From JACMQX01 sp044225675 (GTDB lineage Bacteria; Pseudomonadota; Gammaproteobacteria; Burkholderiales; Burkholderiaceae_C), in NCBI GenBank assembly GCA_044225675.1, contig JBGAIH010000007.1:93999-157998 (forward strand): a DNA stretch of 64,000 nucleotides, written 5' to 3'. This document shows positions 26,813-36,246 of the stretch, piece by piece. The first letter of the stretch is position 1; every line of letters begins with the position of its first letter. Both the position numbers and the translations under genes were made by a program. The notes below the pieces were generated by a model. It ran no database searches and was not told where the DNA came from. It saw only the letters and a program-made list of their open reading frames with translations.

Positions 26813-27805
26813 TCACCAGGTCAGGACGATCTTGCCGACGTGCGCGTTGGACTCCATGAGCGCATGGGCCCGGGCCGGTCCGTCACCGGCAGCGGCAAAG
26901 GTGCTGTGAATCACGGGCTTGATCGCGCCGCTCTCGATCTGCGGCCAGACGTGGGCCCTGAGCGCCTGCGCGATCGCCGCCTTGAAGGCCACCGGGCGCG
27001 GACGCAGCGTCGAGCCCCCGATGGACAGGCGGCGCCGCAGCACGAGCCCGGCATTGAATTCGCTGCGCGTGCCGCCCTGCATCGCGATGATGGCGATGCG
27101 GCCATCCTCGGCCAGGCATTCGACCTCGCGCGCCACATAGGAGCCGGCCACCATGTCGAGAACCACGTCGACGCCCTTGCCGCCGGTCAGGCGCCGCGCC
27201 TCCTCGGCAAAGTCGTGGGTTTTGTAGTTGATGGCATGGTCCGCCCCGATCGCGACACAGGCCGAGCACTTCTCGTCCGTGCCCGCCGTCACGATCACGC
27301 GCGCGCCCATGGCCTTGGCCATCTGGATCGCCGTGACGCCAATGCCGCTGGAGCCGCCCTGCACGAGCAGCGTCTCGCCCTTTTGCAGGCGGGCGCGGTC
27401 GAACACGTTGCTCCAGACGGTGAAGAAGGTCTCGGGCAACGAAGCCGCCTCGATGTCGCTCAGGCCTGCGGGAACCGGCAGGCACTGGCCGACCGGCGCC
27501 ACGCACAGCTCGGCGTAGCCGCCGCCCGCCACCAGGGCACAGACGCGGTCGCCGACCTTCAGCCCGGCGGCCGCCAGCGCCTTCGCGTCGCCCGAGACGA
27601 TCTCGCCCGCGACCTCCAGGCCCGGAATGTCCGACGCGCCCGGCGGCACCGGGTAGTTGCCGGTGCGCTGGAGCACGTCGGGCCGGTTCACGCCGCTGGC
27701 CGCCACGCGGATCAGCAGCTCGCCCTCGCCCGGAACCGGGTCCGGGCGCTCGGCGAGGCGCAGCACCTGCGGCGCGCCATAGGACGAAATCTCGACTGCC
27801 TTCAT
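26813..27805 (-). CDS. NAD(P)H-quinone oxidoreductase, zinc-independent MDR family (PIG3 type)
   Basis: A 330-residue medium-chain reductase. The N-terminal GroES-like domain has ASGVNRPDVLQRTGNYPVPPGASDIPGLE (GVNRPDVLQRTG is the family motif), and the NADPH-binding site is GGSSGIGVTAIQMAKAMGA. It lacks the structural zinc cysteines of alcohol dehydrogenases. It probably reduces quinones with NADPH. It lies between pnp (32 bases) and tpiA in one transcription direction, a common order in this lineage. Confidence 0.92.
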   Translation of the reverse strand: MKAVEISSYGAPQVLRLAERPDPVPGEGELLIRVAASGVNRPDVLQRTGNYPVPPGASDIPGLEVAGEIVSGDAKALAAAGLKVGDRVCALVAGGGYAELCVAPVGQCLPVPAGLSDIEAASLPETFFTVWSNVFDRARLQKGETLLVQGGSSGIGVTAIQMAKAMGARVIVTAGTDEKCSACVAIGADHAINYKTHDFAEEARRLTGGKGVDVVLDMVAGSYVAREVECLAEDGRIAIIAMQGGTRSEFNAGLVLRRRLSIGGSTLRPRPVAFKAAIAQALRAHVWPQIESGAIKPVIHSTFAAAGDGPARAHALMESNAHVGKIVLTW

Positions 27806-27837
27806 GGTCGCTCAGCTCGCAACGCGGGCGCAGCCGC

Positions 27838-29961
<2,124 letters not shown>

Positions 29962-30032
29962 CTGTCTCTCCTGGGTAGTCTGCACATGAGGCTGTGCGGG
30001 TTGCCCGGAGGCCGGCCGGTCGAACACGATGC

Positions 30033-30073
30033 CATTCCACAAGGGGCCGAAGCCGTCAGCTTCTTGTGGAATG
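30033..30073 (-). promoter_or_regulatory. Leader hairpin upstream of pnp
   Basis: Perfect 11-base inverted repeat: CATTCCACAAG at 30033-30043 and CTTGTGGAATG at 30063-30073, with a 19-base spacer. It lies 72 bases upstream of the pnp start. In enterobacteria a pnp leader stem is cut by RNase III and then used by PNPase to repress its own mRNA; this hairpin is in the right place for such control (inference). Confidence 0.6.
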
Positions 30074-30115
30074 ACACAGCGCGTATCCGTCTGCCCTGTC
30101 TCCGATGATTGAAGC

Positions 30116-30155
30116 GAAAAAGCGCCTGAGCCAGCGAACCAACTCAGGCGCTTTG
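30116..30155 (-). terminator. Rho-independent terminator between rpsO and pnp
   Basis: On the minus strand AAAGCGCCTGAG and CTCAGGCGCTTT form a 12-bp perfect stem around a 12-base loop, followed by a T run (30116-30119 on the plus strand are A). It lies directly behind rpsO and would let pnp be expressed by readthrough or from its own promoter. Confidence 0.88.
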
Positions 30156-30169
30156 CATTCGTCTGCCGT

Positions 30170-30436
30170 TTACTTGCGCAGGCCGAGCTTGGCGATCAGC
30201 GCGGTGTAGCGGTCGGCGTCCTTGTCCTTCAGGTAGTCCAGCAGCTTGCGGCGGCGGCTCACCATGCGCAGCAGGCCGCGGCGGCCGTGGTGATCCTTGG
30301 CATGGGTCTTGAAGTGGGGGGTGAGTTCGTTGATGCGGGCGGTCAGCAGTGCGACTTGCACTTCGGGGCTGCCGGTGTCGGACGCGCTGCGCGCGTTGGC
30401 CTTGACGACTTCGGCCTTGACGGAAGAGGCGATCAT
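30170..30436 (-). CDS. rpsO: 30S ribosomal protein S15
   Basis: An 88-residue ribosomal protein that binds the central domain of 16S rRNA. Recognised by GSPEVQVALLTARINELTPHFKTHAKDHHGRRGLLRMVSRRRKLLDYL (core pieces GSPEVQVALLT and KDHHGRRGLLRMVSRRRKLL). Start set at ATG 30436 (MIASSVKAEVV). It forms the classic rpsO-pnp pair. Confidence 0.97.
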   Translation of the reverse strand: MIASSVKAEVVKANARSASDTGSPEVQVALLTARINELTPHFKTHAKDHHGRRGLLRMVSRRRKLLDYLKDKDADRYTALIAKLGLRK

Positions 30437-30520
30437 TGGATTTCCTGGTGTGTTGAACAACTTGCGCTGGAGGCTGGAACTGCGACCAACGTGCGCCCTG
30501 CCGGCTGGCAAAGCCTCGGG

Positions 30521-30550
30521 ATTATATACCGAGCCAGGTCCGAAGCCGGC
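30521..30550 (-). promoter_or_regulatory. Candidate sigma-70 promoter for rpsO
   Basis: A perfect minus-strand TATAAT (plus-strand ATTATA 30521-30526) lies about 85 bases upstream of the rpsO ATG, overlapping the stop of the aminotransferase gene. The -35 region is poor (CGGCTT-like at 16-17 bases), so strength rests on the -10 box. Confidence 0.5.
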
Positions 30551-31685
30551 CCACCCCGGCGGCCAGCCGCCCGGGGTCGCGCGAGGCGAAGCACCAGCGC
30601 AGCCAGGCGCCCGCCTCCGGCGCGAAGGCGCTGCCCGGCGCCAGGCCGAGCCCCGCCTCCGCCACCAGGCGCTTGGCCGTCACCAGCGAGTCGGCATGTC
30701 CCTCCAGCCGGAAGAAGGCATACATCCCGCCCCGGGCCGGCGCCACGCTCACGCCGGGCAAGGCCTGCAGCAGCGGCACCAGCGTGTCGCGGCACTGCCG
30801 CAGGTGGGCCACGACCCTGGGCGTGACCTCGTCGGTGCGCGCCAGCGCCGCCAGCCCGGCGCGCTGGGTGAAAACGCTGGCACAGGAGGTATTGAACTCG
30901 ATCAGCTTGCCCATCTGCCGCGTCATCGCCGGCGGCATGACCAGCCAGCCCAGCCGCCAGCCGGTCATCAGAAAGCTCTTGGAAAAGCTGTGCACCACCA
31001 CCAGCCGGTCGTCCGGCACCGCCAGATCCAGAAAGCTCGGCGCGCAGGCCACCCGGCCCGGCTCGGGCGGCTCGTAGTAGAGCCGCTCGTACACCTCGTC
31101 GGCCAGAATCCAGGTGCCAGTGGCCCGGCAATGGTCCAGGATCGCCTGCTGCTCGGCGCGCGACAGCGTCCAGCCGGTGGGATTGTTGGGGGCATTGACG
31201 ATCAGCAGGCGGGTGGCCGGTGTCACGGCCGCGAGCAGGCGCTGCAGGTCCAGCGTCCAGGCGCCGTCCACCGGTTGCAGCGGCACACAACGCACCTTGG
31301 CGCCGAGGATGGCGGGTTGCGCCGTCAGGTTCGGCCAGACCGGGGTGACCGCCACCACCTCATCGCCCGCATCCACCAGCGCCTGCACGGCGAGCATCAG
31401 CGCGCTCACGCCACCGGAGGTCACGGCCAGCCGGTCGACGCCCACAGGGCCATGCAGCGCGCTCATGTAGCGCGACAGGGCCTCGCGCAGCTCGGGCAGG
31501 CCGAGGTTGTGGGAATAGAAGGTCTCGCCCCGCTGCAGCGAGTCCATCGCCGCCTGCCGGATGAAGTCGGGCGTGACCTCGTCGCTCTCGCCAAACCAGA
31601 AGGCCAGGACGTCCTCGCGCCCCATGCCGGCATTGGCGACTTCGCGGATTTTCGATTCTTCGAGATTCTGGATGGCTGCGCGCAT
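30522..31685 (-). CDS. Class I/II PLP-dependent aminotransferase
   Basis: A 387-residue fold-type I aminotransferase. Key residues: NPTG at 168-171, the D196-E197 pair in LADEVYE, the PLP lysine K236 in SFSKSFLMTGWRLGW, and the C-terminal arginine in RWCFAS. It belongs to the aspartate/aromatic aminotransferase-like group; the amino donor cannot be told. The gene is monocistronic in appearance, its stop overlapping the rpsO -10 region. Confidence 0.9.
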   Translation of the reverse strand: MRAAIQNLEESKIREVANAGMGREDVLAFWFGESDEVTPDFIRQAAMDSLQRGETFYSHNLGLPELREALSRYMSALHGPVGVDRLAVTSGGVSALMLAVQALVDAGDEVVAVTPVWPNLTAQPAILGAKVRCVPLQPVDGAWTLDLQRLLAAVTPATRLLIVNAPNNPTGWTLSRAEQQAILDHCRATGTWILADEVYERLYYEPPEPGRVACAPSFLDLAVPDDRLVVVHSFSKSFLMTGWRLGWLVMPPAMTRQMGKLIEFNTSCASVFTQRAGLAALARTDEVTPRVVAHLRQCRDTLVPLLQALPGVSVAPARGGMYAFFRLEGHADSLVTAKRLVAEAGLGLAPGSAFAPEAGAWLRWCFASRDPGRLAAGVGRLRTWLGI

Positions 31686-31719
31686 GGCCGCATTCTGCCG
31701 GGTCCGCCAAAAAGGCGTG

Positions 31720-33015
31720 TCAGCGCGGCGGACGCACCATGCGGCAGGTGGTGGGCATCTCGGCCTGTGCGGCAGTCACCGTGCGCACCACACGAAAGCC
31801 GTAGCCCGAGCCCTCGACATCGAACTTGACGCCCGGCGCGCCCTGGCGGTCCATCACCCCGACCACCAGAGCCTGCTGGAACTGGTGGTCGGCCGCACGC
31901 ATCGCGCCGGCCTGACCCGACAGGGTGACGCTGGCGCGCTCCAGTTGCGGCGCGACGGCTGCGGGCTGGGTGGAGCCGGCCCGTTCCATCGCCTGGACCA
32001 GCGCCTCGATCATCAGCTGCATGCGCATGTGCACATAGTCGTCGGCCGGCTTGGGATAGCGCTGGCGGAACGCCTGGTAGAAGGCCTCGCTCTGCGCCGT
32101 CTGCACATTGGGCAGCCAGTCGGCCACCGCGATCACCCGGCCGATGCCGGCATCGCCCATCGCGGCCGGCGCGCCAAGTGCATTGCCATAGAAGGTGTAG
32201 AACTTGCCTTCGTAGCCCGCCTCGCGCGCGGCCTTGACCAGCAGCGTCAGGTCATTGCCCCAGTTGCCGGTGATCACCGCCTGCGCGCCGCTGGCCTTGA
32301 TCTTCACCGCATAAGGCAGGAAGTCCTTCACCCGGCCCAAGGGGTGCAGTTCCTCGCCGGCGACCTGCACGTCGGGCCGCTGCTGGGCGAGCTGGCGCCG
32401 CGCCTCGCGCAGCACGGCCTGGCCGAAGCTGTAGTCCTGCCCGATCAGATAGACGCTGCGCACGGCCGTGTCGTCCCTGAGCACCTGCATCAGCGCCGCC
32501 ATCCGCATGTCGGCATGGGCGTCGAAGCGAAAGTGCCAGTAGCTGCACTTCTCGTTGGTCAGCGCCGGATCGACGGCCGAGTAGTTGAGGAACAGCACCT
32601 GCCGCGCCGAATCCCGCTCGTTGTGCCGGTTGATGGCGTCGAGCAGGGCTGCGGCATTGGCCGACGAATTGCCTTGCAGGATCACCTGCGCACCGCCGTC
32701 GATGGCCGAGCGCAGCGTCGACAGCGCCTCCTCGTTCTGGCCCTTGCTGTCATGGCGCTCCAGCTGCAGCGGCCGCGCACCGCCCGCCTCCGCCGGCAGG
32801 CGCACGCCGCCACGCGCATTGACGCGCTCGACCGCCCACAGCAGATTGCGGTAGACGGCCTCGCCCGTGTTGGCGAACGGCCCGCTCAGCCCCTCCACCA
32901 TCGCCAGGCGGATGGGGGGCCCCGATGGCGCCTGCGCAGCCGCCGCCGTTGCGAAAGCGGCAACAAATAGCGCCACGCCGACTGATTTCAAGACCTGGAT
33001 TCCGGGAATTTTCAT
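31720..33015 (-). CDS. ABC transporter substrate-binding protein, LivK/branched-chain amino acid type
   Basis: A 431-residue periplasmic binding protein with a signal peptide ending AAAAQA (about residue 28). The mature part begins PIRLAMVEGLSGPFANTGEAV, the usual opening of the type 1 periplasmic binding fold (Peripla_BP_6), and YLIGQDYSFGQAVLREAR lies at the domain hinge. No permease or ATPase genes are adjacent, so it is an orphan component or a sensor-type binding protein. The ligand is unknown; an amino acid, amide or aromatic acid is plausible. Confidence 0.87.
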   Translation of the reverse strand: MKIPGIQVLKSVGVALFVAAFATAAAAQAPSGPPIRLAMVEGLSGPFANTGEAVYRNLLWAVERVNARGGVRLPAEAGGARPLQLERHDSKGQNEEALSTLRSAIDGGAQVILQGNSSANAAALLDAINRHNERDSARQVLFLNYSAVDPALTNEKCSYWHFRFDAHADMRMAALMQVLRDDTAVRSVYLIGQDYSFGQAVLREARRQLAQQRPDVQVAGEELHPLGRVKDFLPYAVKIKASGAQAVITGNWGNDLTLLVKAAREAGYEGKFYTFYGNALGAPAAMGDAGIGRVIAVADWLPNVQTAQSEAFYQAFRQRYPKPADDYVHMRMQLMIEALVQAMERAGSTQPAAVAPQLERASVTLSGQAGAMRAADHQFQQALVVGVMDRQGAPGVKFDVEGSGYGFRVVRTVTAAQAEMPTTCRMVRPPR

Positions 33016-33156
33016 GCTGCCTCGCCTCTTGAAAACATGGGCCGCGTTCGCAGATGCTGGTCATGCGGCGATCACGGTTGAGAGCCGCGCAGTGTAAGGG
33101 CGCACCAAGGCACAAATCCTGCCGTCATTCGCCCTTTAATTGACAGGAGATGCACC

Positions 33157-33519
33157 ATGTTTTTCGCCCCCGCCGTCGTTTCGCCGCGCTTCCGCTCGCT
33201 TGACCGCAATTTCGAGCGTTTTGTGAACCAGGCCTTCGCTCTGGACAACCGCCCGAACGTGGCCCAGGACGACAAGGCCTGGACGGTCACGATCGACGTT
33301 CCCGGCGTCACCCGCGAAGACCTGAACATCGGCATCGAAGGTGCCGTCGTGCGCATCGAAACCCGTGCCGAAGCGCCGCGCCAGTACAAGGCGGCCTATG
33401 AGCTGCCGCAGGAAATCGACGCCGCCACCAGCGTCGCCAAGCTCGAAAACGGCGTGCTCACGCTGACCCTGGGCAAGCTCGTGCCCGTCAGCCGCGTGAC
33501 CCGCCTGGACGTCAGGTAA
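33157..33519 (+). CDS. Small Hsp20/alpha-crystallin family protein
   Basis: A 120-residue small heat shock protein. The alpha-crystallin core runs about residues 40-115 with WTVTIDVPGVTREDLNIGIEG and the conserved A-x-x-x-N-G-V-L-T-L-T-L motif as AKLENGVLTLTLGK. The N-terminal arm is short and the loop that normally carries beta-strand 6 is reduced to TRAEAPRQYKAAYELP. No clear I-x-I tail is seen. It should hold unfolding proteins as a chaperone. GGAG eight bases before the ATG sets the start. Its 3' end overlaps tsaD (convergent) by eight bases. Confidence 0.88.
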   Translation: MFFAPAVVSPRFRSLDRNFERFVNQAFALDNRPNVAQDDKAWTVTIDVPGVTREDLNIGIEGAVVRIETRAEAPRQYKAAYELPQEIDAATSVAKLENGVLTLTLGKLVPVSRVTRLDVR

Positions 33520-34552
33520 TCCCGGCGAGTTCGGCCAGCGGCCAGCGCGGTTTCACGTCGAAGGCGTAGACCGTGCTGGCCGTTGCCCTGTGCGCCGCCA
33601 GGCGCATCGCGGCCGCCATGGCGATCATCGCGCCGTTGTCGGTGCACAGATGCAGTTCCGGGTAGTGCACCCGCACACCGGCGCACCGGCAGGCGGCGTT
33701 CAGTTCCTCGCGCAGGCGCCGGTTGGCGCCCACGCCGCCGGCCACCACCAGCCGCTTCATGCCGCTTTCGCGCAGCGCCGCGAGCGACTTCTTCACCAGC
33801 ACCTCGACGATCGCGGCCTGCGTGGCTGCCGCCAGGTCGGCCGCCCGCGCCGGCAAGGTGTCGCCGAGCTTCTTGGCCTGCGTCAGCACCGCCGTCTTCA
33901 GCCCGGCAAATGAAAAGTCCAGGTCGCCGCTGTGCAGCAGCGGCCGGGGCAGCTTGAACGCCTGCGCGTCGCCCGCTTCGGCCAGCCGCGCCAGTGCCGG
34001 CCCGCCCGGATAGCCCAGGCCCAGCAGCTTGGCCGACTTGTCGAAGGCTTCGCCTGCGGCGTCATCAATGGTCTCGCCCAGCAGCCGGTAGTCGCCGATG
34101 CCGTCCACCTGCATCAGCTGCGTGTGGCCGCCGGACACCAGCAGCGCAACGAACGGAAAGGCCGGCGGATCGGCGCTCAGAAACGGCGACAGCAGATGGC
34201 CTTCAAGATGATGGACGCCCAGCACCGGCTTGCCGAGCGCCGCGCCCAGCGCGCAGGCCACGCCCGAGCCCACCAGCAGCGCTCCGGCCAGCCCCGGCCC
34301 GCGCGTGTAGGCCACCACGTCCACGTCGGCGAGCGTGCGGCCGGCGTCATTGAGCACCGCCTGGGTCAGCGGCAGCACGCGGCGGATATGGTCGCGGCTG
34401 GCCAGCTCCGGCACCACGCCGCCATAGGCCTGGTGCATCTCGATCTGGCTGTGCAGCGCATGGGCGAGCAGGGCCGGCGTGGCCGTGCCGGTCGACTCCA
34501 CCAGCGCCACACCGGTTTCGTCGCAGGAAGATTCGATACCCAGCACCAGCAT
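33512..34552 (-). CDS. tsaD: tRNA N6-adenosine threonylcarbamoyltransferase
   Basis: A 346-residue ASKHA-fold enzyme that transfers threonylcarbamoyl to A37 of ANN-decoding tRNAs, together with TsaB and TsaE. Opening motif LGIESSCDETGVAL, metal-binding H115 and H119 in HHLEGH, and VSGGHTQL and GGVGANRRLR are intact. It is convergent with the Hsp20 gene and divergent from nasR. Confidence 0.97.
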   Translation of the reverse strand: MLVLGIESSCDETGVALVESTGTATPALLAHALHSQIEMHQAYGGVVPELASRDHIRRVLPLTQAVLNDAGRTLADVDVVAYTRGPGLAGALLVGSGVACALGAALGKPVLGVHHLEGHLLSPFLSADPPAFPFVALLVSGGHTQLMQVDGIGDYRLLGETIDDAAGEAFDKSAKLLGLGYPGGPALARLAEAGDAQAFKLPRPLLHSGDLDFSFAGLKTAVLTQAKKLGDTLPARAADLAAATQAAIVEVLVKKSLAALRESGMKRLVVAGGVGANRRLREELNAACRCAGVRVHYPELHLCTDNGAMIAMAAAMRLAAHRATASTVYAFDVKPRWPLAELAGIT

Positions 34553-34665
34553 GCCCGCAGTTTACGCGGCGGCACGGTAGTTGCTGGGTCACCAACTCCA
34601 AAGGCCCCTCGCTCCCCTGCTCGTTCGCCCTCACACCACCGCTGACCGCCACCGCTCCTGCCCCG

Positions 34666-35883
34666 ATGAAATCCGGCCTCAACTTCCTGATCGCGGCGCG
34701 CCGCTGCGAAATCAACGACCTCGAACAGCTCACCCGCACGAGCGCGCTGGTCAACGTCATCGGCCGGCTGATCCATGCGCTGCAGAAAGAGCGGGGCCTG
34801 TCCAACGTCTTCCTGGCCTCGCGCGGCGGACGCTTTGCCGAGACCCTCGCCGCCCAGGTGGCCGAATGCCGCCAGGTGGAAGGCGAGCTGCGCGCCAGCT
34901 TCGACCACCTCGACACCGACGCGGGCCACATCGCCAACGGCGCCCGGTTGTTCAGCCGCATTGCATTCGTGCTGCAGGCGCTCGACGGCCTGGAGGCGCT
35001 GCGCGGGCGCATCGCTGCCTTCGGCATCACGCCGGCGGAGGCGACCTCGGCCTTCGTGCAACTCATCGGCCGGCTGCTGGCGGTGGTCTTCGAAGCCGCC
35101 GACAGCGCGACGCACCCGGACATCTCGCGGCTGCTGGTGGCGATGTTCAACTTCATGCAGGGCAAGGAGTTCGCCGGCCAGGAACGCGCCTTCGGCTCGG
35201 CGGCCTTCACGCTTGGCAGCATCGATCCGGCCGGCCAGCAGCAGTGGCTGCACCTGATCCAGTCGCAGGAGCGGTGCTTCCAGGTCTTCAGCGACTTCTG
35301 CACCCCCGCGCTGCGCGAACTGTGGCTGCACAGCCAGCGGCCGGACAACCAGGCCGAGCTTGAGCGGCTTCGCCGCATCGCCTGCGCGGCGGCAGCCGGC
35401 ACGCTCGACGCGAACCTGAGCCCGGTGTGGTTCGACTGCTGCACCGCCCGCATCGACGCGATGAAGTCCGTCGAAGACCGCCTGGCGGGCGAACTGATCC
35501 AGCTGTGCGGCGAGAAGATCGCCCAGGCGCGCGCCGACCTGCACGACCACCAGATGATCATGGCGGCCCTGTCGCGCCAGGGCAAGCTGGCGGCTCCGCC
35601 GGCCGGCACGCCCTGGGGGCCGCAGCTCGAACGCTCGATCCTGGAGCTGGTGCAGGACCAGGCCAGCCGCCTGCAGGCCATGGGCGACGAGCTGGAGACG
35701 GTGCGGGCCTCGCTCAACGAACGCAAGCTCATTGAGCGCGCCAAGGGCCTGCTCATGGCCCACCGCAAGCTCAGCGAGGAAGAGGCCTACAAGATGCTGC
35801 GCCAGACCGCCATGAACCAGAACCGCCGCATGTCCGACGTGGCCGAAGCCGTGCTGGCCATGGCCGACTATCTGGCGCAGTGA
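34666..35883 (+). CDS. nasR: Nitrate/nitrite-sensing ANTAR antiterminator (NasR type)
   Basis: A 405-residue soluble regulator. The first ~300 residues are an all-helical NIT (nitrate- and nitrite-sensing) domain, with the conserved ALQKERGLSNVFL near residue 38-50. Residues 348-405 are an ANTAR RNA-binding domain (LIERAKGLLMAHRKLSEEEAYKMLRQ and VAEAVLAMADYL). In the Klebsiella system NasR responds to nitrate by binding a two-hairpin leader and preventing termination. Matching leaders lie before nrtA and nirB in this window, which makes the assignment strong. Divergent from tsaD with a 113-base gap. Confidence 0.93.
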   Translation: MKSGLNFLIAARRCEINDLEQLTRTSALVNVIGRLIHALQKERGLSNVFLASRGGRFAETLAAQVAECRQVEGELRASFDHLDTDAGHIANGARLFSRIAFVLQALDGLEALRGRIAAFGITPAEATSAFVQLIGRLLAVVFEAADSATHPDISRLLVAMFNFMQGKEFAGQERAFGSAAFTLGSIDPAGQQQWLHLIQSQERCFQVFSDFCTPALRELWLHSQRPDNQAELERLRRIACAAAAGTLDANLSPVWFDCCTARIDAMKSVEDRLAGELIQLCGEKIAQARADLHDHQMIMAALSRQGKLAAPPAGTPWGPQLERSILELVQDQASRLQAMGDELETVRASLNERKLIERAKGLLMAHRKLSEEEAYKMLRQTAMNQNRRMSDVAEAVLAMADYLAQ

Positions 35884-36074
35884 ACACTGGCGCGGTGCGC
35901 CGGAATGATGCACCGCACCATTCAAGGGCAGCCATGCCCCTGCAAGGACGGCCCTGCCCTGTCCGTTGCCCCCCTGCGCCCCGTGCGCGCCGCCGCCCCA
36001 CGCGCGGCCCGATTCGCCGCCAGCCCGCATGCCACAAGGCCCGGGCTGCTGCACGCAGCGCGGCGCCGGGCCGC
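35884..36074. other. nasR-nrtA intergenic upstream part
   Basis: No gene seen. A 7-bp inverted repeat GCGGTGC/GCACCGC (35892-35898, 35910-35916) follows the nasR stop but has no T run, so it is not a typical terminator. GC-rich remainder with several short G/C palindromes; no convincing NtrC enhancer (GCACC-N5-GGTGC) was found. Confidence 0.5.
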
Positions 36075-36090
36075 TGGCACGGTTAGTGCT
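36075..36090 (+). promoter_or_regulatory. Sigma-54 promoter of the nrt operon
   Basis: TGGCACGGTTAGTGCT matches the RpoN consensus TGGCAC-N5-TTGCW at all but one position; the GG and GC dinucleotides are separated by exactly 10 bases. Transcription would start near 36101, just before the first leader hairpin. This predicts nitrogen-limitation control through RpoN and NtrC. Confidence 0.82.
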
Positions 36091-36104
36091 TGAAGCTCCA
36101 CGAA

Positions 36105-36151
36105 GAAATGCCAACGGCGGCGTTTCGAGCGTATTCCGGACAACGGCGTCC
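36105..36151 (+). promoter_or_regulatory. ANTAR (NasR) antitermination leader upstream of nrtA, hairpins P1 and P2
   Basis: P1: arms GAAATGCC (36105-36112) and GGCGTTTC (36119-36126) pair over eight positions (one T-G) and close the hexaloop AACGGC. P2: arms GGAC (36138-36141) and GTCC (36148-36151) close the identical hexaloop AACGGC. Both loops have A at position 1 and G at position 4, the ANTAR recognition pattern. The linker is 11 bases. P2 shares bases 36142-36151 with the 5' arm of the terminator, so the two structures exclude each other. Confidence 0.88.
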
Positions 36152-36200
36152 ATTTCCGCACCCCAGCGTGGGTGCGACGAAATGGGCGCCGTTTTGTTTT
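36142..36200 (+). terminator. Leader terminator controlled by the ANTAR hairpins
   Basis: A 14-bp outer stem (36142-36155 with 36180-36193, one T-G pair) and an inner CGCACCC/GGGTGCG stem (36157-36163, 36170-36176) are followed by TTGTTTT. It ends 46 bases before the nrtA ATG and would stop transcription unless P2 forms. Confidence 0.88.
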
Positions 36201-36246
36201 CCGCAACAGGGTTTCGTTCATTTTCCATTCGAGCAAGGAGTTCTCC

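Noticed and set aside
35892..35916. GCGGTGC/GCACCGC palindrome after nasR as an NtrC enhancer
   Set aside because: NtrC sites have GCACC first and GGTGC second with about 5 bases between; here the order is reversed and the spacing is 11.
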